Of a stretch of 64,000 nt of DNA, positions 24,906 to 35,118 are shown one piece after another (within the stretch, counting starts at the first letter, position 1; the number at the start of each line of letters is the position of its first letter). A program made the translations under genes and the position numbers. Below the pieces are notes generated by a model. It saw nothing but the letters and a program-made list of their open reading frames with translations, did not search any database and was not told the origin of the DNA. Origin of the DNA: Agapetus fuscipes (taxonomy: Eukaryota > Arthropoda > Insecta > Trichoptera > Glossosomatidae); NCBI GenBank assembly GCA_951799405.1, contig CATOGX010000101.1:5001-69000 (forward strand). The letters run 5' to 3'.

Positions 24906-27785
24906 CACAAGCAGTGAGCCCGATCCAGTTAAGATTTGCCAGGTCAACCTGCAGAGATCTTCACTGGCCTTGGACATGGCCAACTTGAGGACCTTTGACG
25001 TGCTGTTGCTGCAGGAACCGTATACGGGTTCGACCGGTACCGTCAGGGGGATGCACGGAACTCTCTACCAGGCGAGCTCACTGAACGCCGACAACCCGTG
25101 CAAAGCTGCAGTGCTCTTAAGATCTGACGACCTCAGGGGAGTCATGATCTCGGAGTACACAAATGCAAACTCGGTGTTTGTGTCGGCGCACGTCGGGGGG
25201 CTCCGTGTCATCCTGGGGTCCGTTTATGTGGAGCCGCGCGCGGACTTGGATCCGATCCTTGCCAGCTTGGCTAGGTTGGCTGACGAATTCGCGGATCACC
25301 AATTCATCATTGGAGGAGACTTTAATGCCAAAAGCACATGGTGGGGCAGTCCCAGAACGGACCCCAGGGGTGCTGCGGTCACGGATTTGTGTGCCGAACT
25401 CAACTGGAGTGTCCTCAACGAGGGATCTACACCAACATTCGACACAATTAGAGGCAACCGTAGGCTAGTGTCCTGGATAGACGTCTCGCTTTGTAGTATT
25501 GGAATTGTTGATTTTATAACTGTGTGGCGAGTTGATACTTCAACTGATAGTTTCTCCGACCATCAGGCTATCACTTTCGAATTAACTCCAGCCAATGTGC
25601 GTTCACACACAAGCAAAGCAACAAGAATCTACGCCACTTCCAGGGCAAACTGGGGAAAGTTCTCGCGGATCATGCGGGAGACGGCTCAGTGTGCTGACGA
25701 AATGCTGAGTTCCGTATCACATCGAGACGTCGAACGACGGTGCAATGACTTCAGCATGGTCATTAAGGCGGCTTGTGAAGGTGCCATTCCTCACATCAAG
25801 ACTTTTGCTGGTCGTGCGTGTCCTTGGTGGAGCGACGATTTGCAGCTCTTGAAGAGGAAGGTCACTGTCGCCAAAAGAAGATTTAGGAACTCTGGTGTCG
25901 TCCGGCGACTGCTGACACTGCCCGCTTACCTTCAGGCCAGAGAAGAATTTAGAAGTGCTGTGTCTGCTGCGAAGACGGCCAGCTGGAAGGAGTTTTGCCG
26001 CATACAGAGCCGCGAGACGGTCTGGTCAATGCTGACCAGAATAACTGCCAAGCGAAGCTTACCGGTCCCCAGCACTGTCAAAATTAATGGCAGGGGTTTC
26101 GGCAGTGAGGCAGCTACCGCGGCGGCACTGCTAAATCATTTTTTTCCGGACGACGATCCTGCGTCTGACTCGCCTCTGCACTCGCGGATCAGAGAGTCCA
26201 GCCTTTTGATGCCAGACACCAACGATGACGTCATTTTTACCGCGGGCGAGGTCCTGCGTGCTTTGCAGGGCATCAGTCCCAAAAAGGCTCCCGGTCTGGA
26301 TGGCTTCACTTCAGACATCTGCCAGCGCACTGTTGGGTCCCACCTAGACTACGTGTTAAATATGATGAATGCATGCCTCAAGACCGGTTGCTTCCCAACT
26401 TCTTGGAAAGAATCTAATGTTGTATTAATCCCCAAACATGGGAAGCCCTCGGACGATATCGGATCACTGCGTCCTATAGGGCTTCTACCAGTCATGGGTC
26501 GCGTACTTGAAAAGATGATAGTCGGAAGATTGACATGGGCTTTTAGCGCTGATCGCCGCCTCATGAGCGACAACCAATACGGCTTTACCCGACAGAGATC
26601 CGCCGAAGACGCTCTCAATGTGATAACATCGGTCCTGAAAGACGCTCGCGGCAGGAAGATGATCGCCTTGGTAGTCTCGCTGGATATCAAAGGGGCGTTC
26701 GACCACGCATGGTGGCCGTTCCTCCTGGAACAGTTGAAGAAGAAACGCTGCCCGAGGAATTTGTATTTGCTGATCCAGTCCTACCTCTCAGATAGAAGAG
26801 TCCGACTCGTCTTCGGTAACACTGTCGTGCGCAAGACGACGTCCCTGGGATGCGTGCAAGGATCCGCGTGTGGGCCCTTCTTTTGGAACCTGATCGTCGA
26901 CGACATGCTCCAAGAGAGCTTCGGCGACGAGATACACGTCCAGGCCTACGCAGACGACATAACTATGATCGCGGTTGGACGAACTATGGTCGAAGCCGAG
27001 ACGCGGGCGAACAACGCCCTGAGTACAATTCGCGAATGGAGCATAAGATGCAAGCTGCAATTCTCGGCTCCGAAGAGTCTAGCGATGTGCGTCACCCGAA
27101 AACGGGTGAACCGCGAACCGGAACTCCGCCTTGGTCTGTCAAGCCTCAAAATTGTTGACAGTTTCAAGCTCCTGGGGGTTGTTGTGGACAAAAACTTGAA
27201 CTGGTCGCAGCACGTGGATCACGTGTGCCAGAAGATAACCAAAATCTTTGGAGCAATCAGCCGAGCTGCAAAACCGACATGGGGACTCTCCTCGGAAGTG
27301 CTCAGGACCCTCTACAGGGGGGCCTTGGAGCCGATTGCCCTATACTGCTCCAGTGTGTGGGGAGAAGCGTGCGCGCGGAAAGTTATCAGGAGAAAACTAA
27401 ACCAAGCTTTGAGACCGATACTCATCCGAATCTGCCGCGGATACCGTACCATGTCCCTAAACTCTGCAATGGCAATATCTGGGATCCCTCCTCTACACCT
27501 GCGAATCCTGGAAATGTCCGCACTGCGTGGGGTGCAACACGGGAATCCGTTGTCTACTTTACCTGCGGACAGAACCTGTATGAAAATCGTGGACTGGAGA
27601 GAGTTGCCGCACCCAGCATCTCTGCGTGGAGAGCAGATAGAAGAGCAAGCCGAGAGAACCAACGTGAACTACAACATATACACAGACGGCAGCCGCCTGG
27701 AAGGCAGAGTGGGTGCAGGATTCGTGACATATAAGGAGGGAACAGTTGTACACTCGAAAAAAATAAAGCTCGCGGATTACTGCTC
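24898..27785 (+). pseudogene. T4 ORF2, truncated within RNase H
   Basis: Begins with the same Met as T6 ORF2 and is open for about 962 codons. Endonuclease (N17, E40, D141/N143, D195, SDH 220-222) and reverse transcriptase (LDIKGAFD at 595, YADD at 684) are complete. RNase H keeps only its first catalytic Asp (TDGS, 930) before the junction. The frame then runs on through antisense S3 to a stop at 28326, giving a chance 1,142-codon frame. The tail is not a domain. Loss of the C-terminal Cys/His motif, 3' UTR and poly(A) should prevent retrotransposition. Confidence 0.88.
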
Positions 27786-30095
27786 GTGCAAAAGTCTCCT
27801 TCTGCTCGATTTGGGCCCGCCGACGTTCGGCATGATTCTACCCAGCTGTTGCGCCACCACGCTTGCCTTCGCCGCCGCTAGCTCGATGTGTTCTCTGAAA
27901 CAGAGTCGACGATCAAGTTGGACACCGAGGTACCGCAGGGATTTAACCAGCGGCACCTCAAAGCCCCCCAGCGTCAGTTTTGGCAGCGCGGGTCGTCGCT
28001 TTCGGCTGAACAATACTGCCTCCGTCTTGTGGACTGCAAGTTCCAAGCCGGAACGGTCCAGCCACCGCTTCACCCTGCGGAGGGCCTCATTCCCCGCGAC
28101 AGTGATCTCACCGCAAGTCTTGCCGGTGATCATCACAGCGATGTCGTCCGCGAAAGCAACGACGCTAGCACCCGCCGGTAGCTCGGTTCGCAGCAAACCA
28201 TCGTACATGACGTTCCACAGGGTCGGTCCCAAGACCGATCCCTGGGGAACACCAGACGTCAGCTGTCGCGTTTCCAAGCCCCCGTTGGCACCACATCGAT
28301 ACTCTAGCACACGGCCATCGAAGTAATCCTCCAGCATGGCCATGAGGTACTCCGGGACCCGGAAGCTTTCTCTCAGCTCTCTGAGGATTAAATCCCATCG
28401 AGCCGAGTTGAAAGCGTTCCGGATATCCAGAGTCACCAACATGACCTGCCGGTGTCTCTTCACCGACCCCTCCCACGCAGTCCGAACGGTGTCCACCACG
28501 CGTTCCACGGCGTCCAGGGTTGATCGTCCCGGCCTGAAGCCGTACTGGTGCTCGGAGAGTCCCCCGTCCTCGGATTCGAGGATCGGGAGAAGCCTTCCAA
28601 CCATGAGTCTCTCCAGGAGCTTCCCATAGCCGTCGAGCATGCACAAAGGCCTAAAAGATGAGGGTCCATCGGCGACAGCCTTTTTTGAGACGAGGACTAG
28701 CCTCTGCCTCTTCCAGGCGTCGCCAAAATTACCCTCCTCCAAACAGGTATTGTACACATTCAGCAGCACATCAGGAAACTTCCTAGCCACTACCAGCACG
28801 ACTTCGTTCGGGACGTTGTCCGGTCCAGGTGCCTTCCCGGTTTTGATCCTGGCAGACGCTGCGTCAAGCTCAGCTTGGGAGAAGGGTTCGAAGTCCGCTC
28901 CCGGGGGAGCAGGGCCTCTTGCCGCCCTCCGGTCATGCGCAGGAAAGAGAGCATCTATGACGCTCGTAAGGTTCTGGGGGTCCATGAGAAACGGATCCTG
29001 ATCTCTACCCCGTAGTTTCTGTCGCACAATCTTGTACGGCAGTCCCCAGGGGTCGTGATTCACCGTCTCACACAGTTCTTCCCAGCACCTTTCCTTGCTG
29101 CGCATGATGGCCAGCTTAAGCTCTCGGCGAGCGTCCCGGTACCGTTGAAGGGCACTGTCGTAGGTATCCCCCGATGTCCTTGCCCGCTGGGCGGCCCGGC
29201 GTCTGGCAAGACACGTCGCGCGAAGACTGGCTATGGTGTCTGACCACCAATAGGCCTGCCCCCTCGCGGGATGCTTCGTGCGCCGGACCATTGCCGCGTC
29301 GCAGGCGCGCGTGGTGAGATCGCCAAGGCTCCTCACCTTGCTCGCCGCGCCATCAGCGTCCTCAACCGACGTCCTCAGGTTTTCCACCATGACCTCCAGT
29401 GTCTCTTGATCCAGAGATCGGAGGCTCCAGCCGCCTATGGTGAAGTTACCGGGTCGTCCTGATCGGGGTCCCCTCTCCAGCGAAAAAGACACGTACTGGT
29501 GATCGCTGTGCGTGTAGTCATTGAGTACACGCCAGCGCTTCACCTGCCCGATTATTTCCTCGCTGGCGAAGGTTACGTCGACAACTGAACCCGTGACTCC
29601 CCTGCGGAACGTGAACTCCGTGCCCACATTTGCAATGTGCAAATGCAGGCTCGCAGCCACATCACCCAGGATGGAGCCCCGTCTGTTGGTTGTCGCCGAG
29701 CCCCACTCAGTCGACCAGGCATTAAAATCACCGGCCATGATTATCGGCAACGTGGACGTCCTGACGTCGGTTTCCAGGTCGTGGAGATCGTCGAGGAACC
29801 GCTGCAGAGAGACATTTGGGGAGAAGTAGCAGCTGTACATCCTACAGCCTGCTACCTCAATCCAGGTCCATCCCCTGCTGGCATTTCGATTGCGTCCTGA
29901 GACGACCGCCCCCTGCGCCGGAAGAAAAATAGCCGCCACTCCGTCGCCGTCACAGTACCAGCGACTGTTACAGTCACGGTACTGCTCCGACACCAGAACA
30001 ACATCGACCTTCTTCTCCGACGCTACCTGCTGCATCAGGTCCTGGGCCACTTGGCAGTGACCCAGGTTGATTTGCAGGATATTTAGCGCGGTCAT
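27783..30095 (-). pseudogene. S3 ORF2, C-terminally truncated
   Basis: Starts at the ATGA overlap (30092-30095). Endonuclease and reverse transcriptase through FADD and LRYLGVQLD are intact. The frame reaches the RRRLLHE segment and then leaves into antisense T4, where it stops at 27777. Missing are about 230 residues, including the C-terminal CWHC-x8-H-x4-C motif. It shares the GRNRN, CRMY and ARGPAPPG variants with S7 rather than the GRHRN, CRIY and ARSPAPPG of S1 and S4. Confidence 0.88.
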
Positions 30096-31558
30096 CTCCG
30101 GAGGCATCGCTTGACAGCAGCGCACTGCGCACTACCGCACCAATGTGCGGACGGCAGTTTTTGCTTTTTACAGGGTGCACAGCACAGCGGGCTTTTGCAA
30201 CCCGCTGAGTTGTGCCCCTCCTCACCACATCGCCTGCACAGGCCTGCGCTCCCGGGCTCCCGCACGTCGCATTTAGCTGCGACGTGAGAGAACCCAAGAC
30301 AGCGGAAGCACTGCTTGACCTCCACCTTCTGCCGGATTCGGCATCGGAGGAGGCCAATTGTCAGGCGACCGGTTTGAATCAGGTCATCTGCACTCCTCGT
30401 CCACGGCACCCTCGCCGTGCACGCAGCTGACCTGTCCTGTCTTGTTCTCAGTGGGAAAACCTCGATTTGTTCGAGGCTCTCCCCCAGGGCCCGAGACAGG
30501 GCTTCTTTGAGGTCCTTGACCTCTACACCCTCGTAGAGGTCCTTGACATAGATGGTCTTTTTAGGGACCCATCTTTTAACTTTCATAGAGGGTCCTGCCA
30601 TCCTTTCGAGAAGTTTCTCCAGAGCAGGTCCCCTGGAGTCTCCCCTCGTCAGGCGTAGCTGCAGGGACCCATTGGCACCTTTCCTGATGCCCTGGATCCC
30701 TGGCAGACCCTCTCGTTCGGACTTGCTGGTTATTCCAACAAGTCCTTTTAGTACCCCTGCAAATGTAGGCGGCTCGTCTGCCCTGCCGACTGGAGTGACG
30801 GTCAGCATTTCAAGTGGCTTCGACTGCCTTTTGACGGCAGTCGAAGTCACCGGGGCCTTTCTCACGTTTTTGTGGGTGACCACGGTCCATCCCGTAGCCA
30901 CCTCGTCCACCCGTTCCTTTGGACCGGGAATATGTCTCTGCAGCAGCTCCTCCTGCTGCCTTCCTCGTTTTTGCGGCCGGAGTTGCGGCTGCTGCTGCTG
31001 GGGCTGAGATTGCCACCGCGGCTGCTGCCGTTGTTGCAGTTGCTGCCGTTGTTGCGGCTGCTGCCGTTGTTGCGGCTGCTGCCGTTGTTGCGGCTGCTGC
31101 CGTTGTTGCGGCTGCTGCCGTTGTTGCGGCTGCTGTTTTTGTTGCGGCTGCTGCCGTTGCTTGCGCTGCCACCCCAGCTCCGGGTCTTGTACGCTGAGGC
31201 ACTTTGACGACAGTGGTGTCATCGCCGTGCCCTCAGTCTTGGTGCTTCGGTTGTCCGTTTGGCAATGGACGCTGACGGTTTTTCCGTCATTAAGGCAGTC
31301 CATTACCTCCATTGCTATTGTCAGAGCGGCCTGAATTCCTTGTTTTAATGGGACGTGGACATTTGTCCTACGCGAGATGAAATTATTCAGGCCCTCGAGA
31401 GTGTCCAGCAACACTCCCATCCTTATCTCAAAGAAACGATTTTTGCCCCCCCCAGAATCCGTGGGGCAGCCCGACGATTGCGCGTCGGGAGGGGATTCTC
31501 CGCCGCCAGTGGCAACGGTACCCCCCTGAGGTACATGTTTTGAAATCGTACTGTCCAT
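30092..31558 (-). CDS. S3 ORF1: zinc-knuckle protein
   Basis: 488 aa, same architecture as S1 ORF1 but with the shortest Q-rich tract of the subfamily, three 18-bp units fewer than S1. It carries HKNVRK where S1, S4 and S7 have HKKMRK, plus a few private substitutions. All three zinc knuckles are intact (CFRCLGFSHVAAKC, CRRCGEEGHNSAGC, CCAPC...H...C). The protein may still be made and act in trans even though its element is broken. Confidence 0.9.
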   Translation of the reverse strand: MDSTISKHVPQGGTVATGGGESPPDAQSSGCPTDSGGGKNRFFEIRMGVLLDTLEGLNNFISRRTNVHVPLKQGIQAALTIAMEVMDCLNDGKTVSVHCQTDNRSTKTEGTAMTPLSSKCLSVQDPELGWQRKQRQQPQQKQQPQQRQQPQQRQQPQQRQQPQQRQQPQQRQQLQQRQQPRWQSQPQQQQPQLRPQKRGRQQEELLQRHIPGPKERVDEVATGWTVVTHKNVRKAPVTSTAVKRQSKPLEMLTVTPVGRADEPPTFAGVLKGLVGITSKSEREGLPGIQGIRKGANGSLQLRLTRGDSRGPALEKLLERMAGPSMKVKRWVPKKTIYVKDLYEGVEVKDLKEALSRALGESLEQIEVFPLRTRQDRSAACTARVPWTRSADDLIQTGRLTIGLLRCRIRQKVEVKQCFRCLGFSHVAAKCDVREPGSAGLCRRCGEEGHNSAGCKSPLCCAPCKKQKLPSAHWCGSAQCAAVKRCLRR

Positions 31559-31807
31559 TTATTATCCAAGTATTTAATATAATCATAAATAAATATAATA
31601 CATAGATACATACATACAGATACGCGGTTCGCTTTAGTTAACTTTGCTCTGCCGGCGCCTACCTACTCTAACCCCACCCGGGGAGCGCGCCTATCTAAGT
31701 ACCACCCACTAGATTGTCGGCAGACCAAAGCCCCGACACTTGTCCGATTATGAGGAAAAGCATCGAGAAGCCCCCAAGCCACGACAAGGCCCGAACCATG
31801 ATGGGGG
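31559..31807 (-). other. S3 5' UTR
   Basis: Same as the S1 5' UTR apart from scattered substitutions; includes the terminal CCCCC and the conserved CCCACTAGATTG block. Confidence 0.65.
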
Positions 31808-31826
31808 AACCTAACCTAACCTAACC
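31808..31826 (+). repeat. Very short (CCTAA)n tract between S3 and S4
   Basis: AA followed by CCTAACCTAACCTAACC: 19 bases separating two same-strand SART-type elements. S4 therefore inserted within a few repeat units of the S3 5' end. Confidence 0.95.
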
Positions 31827-32106
31827 TTTTTTTTTTTTTTTTTTTTTTTGTTTTGCGTTGGAAGAAGGAAAATCTTTTATAAGACGCCAAGTGACAGCCG
31901 GTCACTAGATTGGCAGTGTGGGACTCTCCCTGCTGCGGGCCTACCCACTAAAAACCTCTCCCGTGCAAGCATCTACCACACTCCGGACCTACCAATGAAG
32001 TATTACGCTGGGAGTGTGGCAATGGTTTATACGCTGATGGCGTCTACTCTACTCGCTGTGGCAACGCTCATTGCGTTACCAACTACACCGCGCTATGTGA
32101 CGCCTT

Positions 32107-35100
32107 TCAGTCGGCTTCTACGGCAGCCGCAGGCCGTCTTCTCCTCTCGCGCTCGGCGTCCTCCTTCTGTCCCATTACGCTCGAGGCGAAGTCCTCCCAC
32201 GCCCGCCAGTTATCAGCCGACTGGAGCATTGTCGTCACCACCGCATCCACCTCCAGGTGACTGACCCCGAGAGCAGCCACAAGTGACGCCCTCTCAGTCG
32301 CCCAGGCCGGACACGCTAGCATCGTATGCTCGGCGTCGTCTTCTGTTGCATCGCAGTGCCAGCAGGCTGCGGCTGCTTCTTTGCCTATCCTTTGCAGGAA
32401 GTTTCCGAAGCAGCCGTGTCCACTCAGCAGCTGGGTGAGCCGGTAGCTCAGACCACCATGCTTCCTTTGGCACCAGGTCCTCAGGTCGCTGATAAGTCTG
32501 CGCGTCCAGCGTCCACCAACTGCCGTGTCCCAGCGTTGCTGCCACTGCGAGTATATCGCGTCTCGAGAGGGGTCTTCTAGACCGTCTCTCTTCCGCTCTC
32601 TTCTCTCCTGACGTTCTCGCGCCAGGAGGTGAATTGGAGGTGAAGAAGATAGCACCAGCGCTGCGTCCTCGGAGATCGTGCGATACCCAGAGATGACCCT
32701 GAGTGCACTCCTCCTCTGCACACTTGCCATCTTCTTCCTGTAGTGCTCAACCTCGAGCGACTTCGCCCAGATGGGTGCCCCATACAAAAGCGTCGAGTGC
32801 ACCACCTCGTGCAAAAGTCTCCTTCTGCTCGATTTGGGCCCGCCGACGTTCGGCATGATTCTACCCAGCTGTTGCGCCACCACGCTTGCCTTCGCCGCCG
32901 CTAGCTCGATGTGTTCTCTGAAACAGAGTCGACGATCAAGTTGGACACCGAGGTACCGCAGGGATTTAACCAGCGGCACCTCAAAACCCCCCAGCGTCAG
33001 TTTTGGCAGCGCGGGTCGTCGCTTTCGGCTGAACAATACTGCCTCCGTCTTGTGGACTGCAAGTTCCAAGCCGGAACGGTCCAGCCACCGCTTCACCCTG
33101 CGGAGGGCCTCATTCCCCGCGACAGTGATCTCACCGCAAGTCTTGCCGGTGATCATCACAGCGATGTCGTCCGCAAAAGCAACGACGCTAGCACCCGCCG
33201 GTAGCTCGGTTCGCAGCAAACCATCGTACATGACGTTCCACAGGGTTGGTCCCAAGACCGATCCCTGGGGAACACCAGACGTCAGCTGTCGCGTTTCCAA
33301 GCCCCCGTTGGCACCACATCGATACTCCAGCACACGGCCATCGAAGTAATCCTCCAGCATGGCCATGAGGTACTCCGGGACCCGGAAGCTTTCTCTCAGC
33401 TCTCTGAGGATTAAATCCCATCGAGCCGAGTTGAAAGCGTTCCGGATATCCAGAGTCACCAACATGACCTGCCGGTGTCTCTTCACCGACCCCTCCCACG
33501 CAGTCCGAACGGTGTCCACCACGCGTTCCACGGCGTCCAGGGTTGATCGTCCCGGCCTGAAGCCGTACTGGTGCTCGGAGAGTCCCCCGTCCTCGGATTC
33601 GAGGATCGGGAGAAGCCTTCCAACCATGAGTCTCTCCAGGAGCTTCCCATAGCCGTCGAGCATGCACAAAGGCCTAAAAGATGAGGGTCCATCGGCGACA
33701 GCCTTTTTTGAGACGAGGACTAGCCTCTGCCTCTTCCAGGCGTCGCCAAAATTACCCTCCTCCAAACAGGTATTGTACACATTCAGCAGCACATCAGGAA
33801 ACTTCCTAGCCACTACCAGCACGACTTCGTTCGGGACGTTGTCCGGTCCAGGTGCCTTCCCGGTTTTGATCCTGGCAGACGCTGCGTCAAGCTCAGCTTG
33901 GGAGAAGGGTTCGAAGTCCGCTCCCGGGGGAGCAGGGCTTCTTGCCGCCCTCCGGTCATGCGCAGGAAAGAGAGCATCTATGACGCTCGTTAGGTTCTGG
34001 GGGTCCATGAGAAACGGATCCTGATCTCTACCCCGTAGTTTCTGTCGCACAATCTTGTACGGCAGTCCCCAGGGGTCGTGATTCACCGTCTCACACAGTT
34101 CTTCCCAGCACCTTTCCTTGCTGCGCATGATGGCCAGCTTAAGCTCTCGGCGAGCGTCCCGGTACCGTTGAAGGGCACTGTCGTAGGTATCCCCCGATGT
34201 CCTTGCCCGCTGGGCGGCCCGGCGTCTGGCAAGACACGTCGCGCGAAGACTGGCTATGGTGTCTGACCACCAATAGGCCTGCCCCCTCGCGGGATGCTTC
34301 GTGCGCCGGACCATTGCCGCGTCGCAGGCGCGCGTGGTGAGATCGCCAAGGCTCCTCACCTTGCTCGCCGCGCCATCAGCGTCCTCAACCGACGTCTTCA
34401 GGTTTTCCACCATGACCTCCAGTGTCTCTTGATCCAGAGATCGGAGGCTCCAGCCGCCTATAGTGAAGTTACCGGGTCGTCCTGATCGGGGTCCCCTCTC
34501 CAGCGAAAAAGACACGTACTGGTGATCGCTGTGCGTGTAGTCATTGAGTACACGCCAGCGCTTCACCTGCCCGATTATTTCCTCGCTGGCGAAGGTTACG
34601 TCGACAACTGAACCCGTGACTCCCCTGCGGAACGTGAACTCCGTGCCCACATTTGCAATGTGCAAATGCAGGCTCGCAGCCACATCACCCAGGATGGAGC
34701 CCCGTCTGTTGGTTGTCGCCGAGCCCCACTCAGTCGACCAGGCATTAAAATCACCGGCCATGATTATCGGCAACGTGGACGTCCTGACGTCGGTTTCCAG
34801 GTCGTGGAGATCGTCGAGGAACCGCTGCAGAGAGACATTTGGGGAGAAGTAGCAGCTGTAAATCCTACAGCCTGCTACCTCAATCCAGGTCCATCCCCTG
34901 CTGGCATTTCGATGGCGTCCTGAGACGACCGCCCCCTGCGCCGGAAGAAAAATAGCCGCCACTCCGTCGCCGTCACAGTACCAGCGACTGTTACAGTCAC
35001 GGTACTGCTCCGACACCAGAACAACATCGACCTTCTTCTCCGACGCTACCTGCTGCATCAGGTCCTGGGCCACTTGGCAGTGACCCAGGTTGATTTGCAG

Positions 35101-35118
35101 GATATTTAGCGCGGTCAT
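32107..35118 (-). CDS. S4 ORF2: endonuclease/reverse transcriptase
   Basis: About 1,003 aa from the ATGA overlap at 35115-35118. I see no amino-acid difference from S1 ORF2, including the subfamily markers GRHRN, CRIY and ARSPAPPG. Catalytic positions are retained: E37, D123, S197-D198-H199, motif A D557 and FADD 648-651. The C-terminal Cys/His motif is present. Open and probably competent. Confidence 0.93.
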   Translation of the reverse strand: MTALNILQINLGHCQVAQDLMQQVASEKKVDVVLVSEQYRDCNSRWYCDGDGVAAIFLPAQGAVVSGRHRNASRGWTWIEVAGCRIYSCYFSPNVSLQRFLDDLHDLETDVRTSTLPIIMAGDFNAWSTEWGSATTNRRGSILGDVAASLHLHIANVGTEFTFRRGVTGSVVDVTFASEEIIGQVKRWRVLNDYTHSDHQYVSFSLERGPRSGRPGNFTIGGWSLRSLDQETLEVMVENLKTSVEDADGAASKVRSLGDLTTRACDAAMVRRTKHPARGQAYWWSDTIASLRATCLARRRAAQRARTSGDTYDSALQRYRDARRELKLAIMRSKERCWEELCETVNHDPWGLPYKIVRQKLRGRDQDPFLMDPQNLTSVIDALFPAHDRRAARSPAPPGADFEPFSQAELDAASARIKTGKAPGPDNVPNEVVLVVARKFPDVLLNVYNTCLEEGNFGDAWKRQRLVLVSKKAVADGPSSFRPLCMLDGYGKLLERLMVGRLLPILESEDGGLSEHQYGFRPGRSTLDAVERVVDTVRTAWEGSVKRHRQVMLVTLDIRNAFNSARWDLILRELRESFRVPEYLMAMLEDYFDGRVLEYRCGANGGLETRQLTSGVPQGSVLGPTLWNVMYDGLLRTELPAGASVVAFADDIAVMITGKTCGEITVAGNEALRRVKRWLDRSGLELAVHKTEAVLFSRKRRPALPKLTLGGFEVPLVKSLRYLGVQLDRRLCFREHIELAAAKASVVAQQLGRIMPNVGGPKSSRRRLLHEVVHSTLLYGAPIWAKSLEVEHYRKKMASVQRRSALRVISGYRTISEDAALVLSSSPPIHLLARERQERRERKRDGLEDPSRDAIYSQWQQRWDTAVGGRWTRRLISDLRTWCQRKHGGLSYRLTQLLSGHGCFGNFLQRIGKEAAAACWHCDATEDDAEHTMLACPAWATERASLVAALGVSHLEVDAVVTTMLQSADNWRAWEDFASSVMGQKEDAERERRRRPAAAVEAD

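Larger units (their letters stand above)
22284..27785 (+). mobile_element. T4: TRAS-type element, 3'-truncated at junction with S3
   Basis: Starts with TTG and then AGTTGC after CCTAACC. It has a 1.4-kb 5' UTR, complete ORF1 and most of ORF2. At 27783-27785 the sequence passes, through a shared CTC, into the interior of minus-strand S3. The end of RNase H, the ORF2 C-terminus, the 3' UTR and the poly(A) are missing. A 3' truncation is not a normal product of target-primed reverse transcription, so a later deletion is the best explanation. Confidence 0.9.
27783..31807 (-). mobile_element. S3: SART-type element, 3'-truncated
   Basis: Complete 5' end (CCCCC at 31807, next to GGTT), complete ORF1 and about 770 codons of ORF2. 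It ends abruptly against T4. The ORF2 C-terminus, 3' UTR and poly(A) are missing. Nearly identical to S7 in what remains. Confidence 0.9.

Noticed and set aside
24898..28326. A 1,142-codon open frame spanning T4 ORF2 and sequence beyond 27785
   Set aside because: The part after 27785 is antisense to S3 ORF2 and has no domain. The frame is open by chance, so it is not annotated as a fusion protein.
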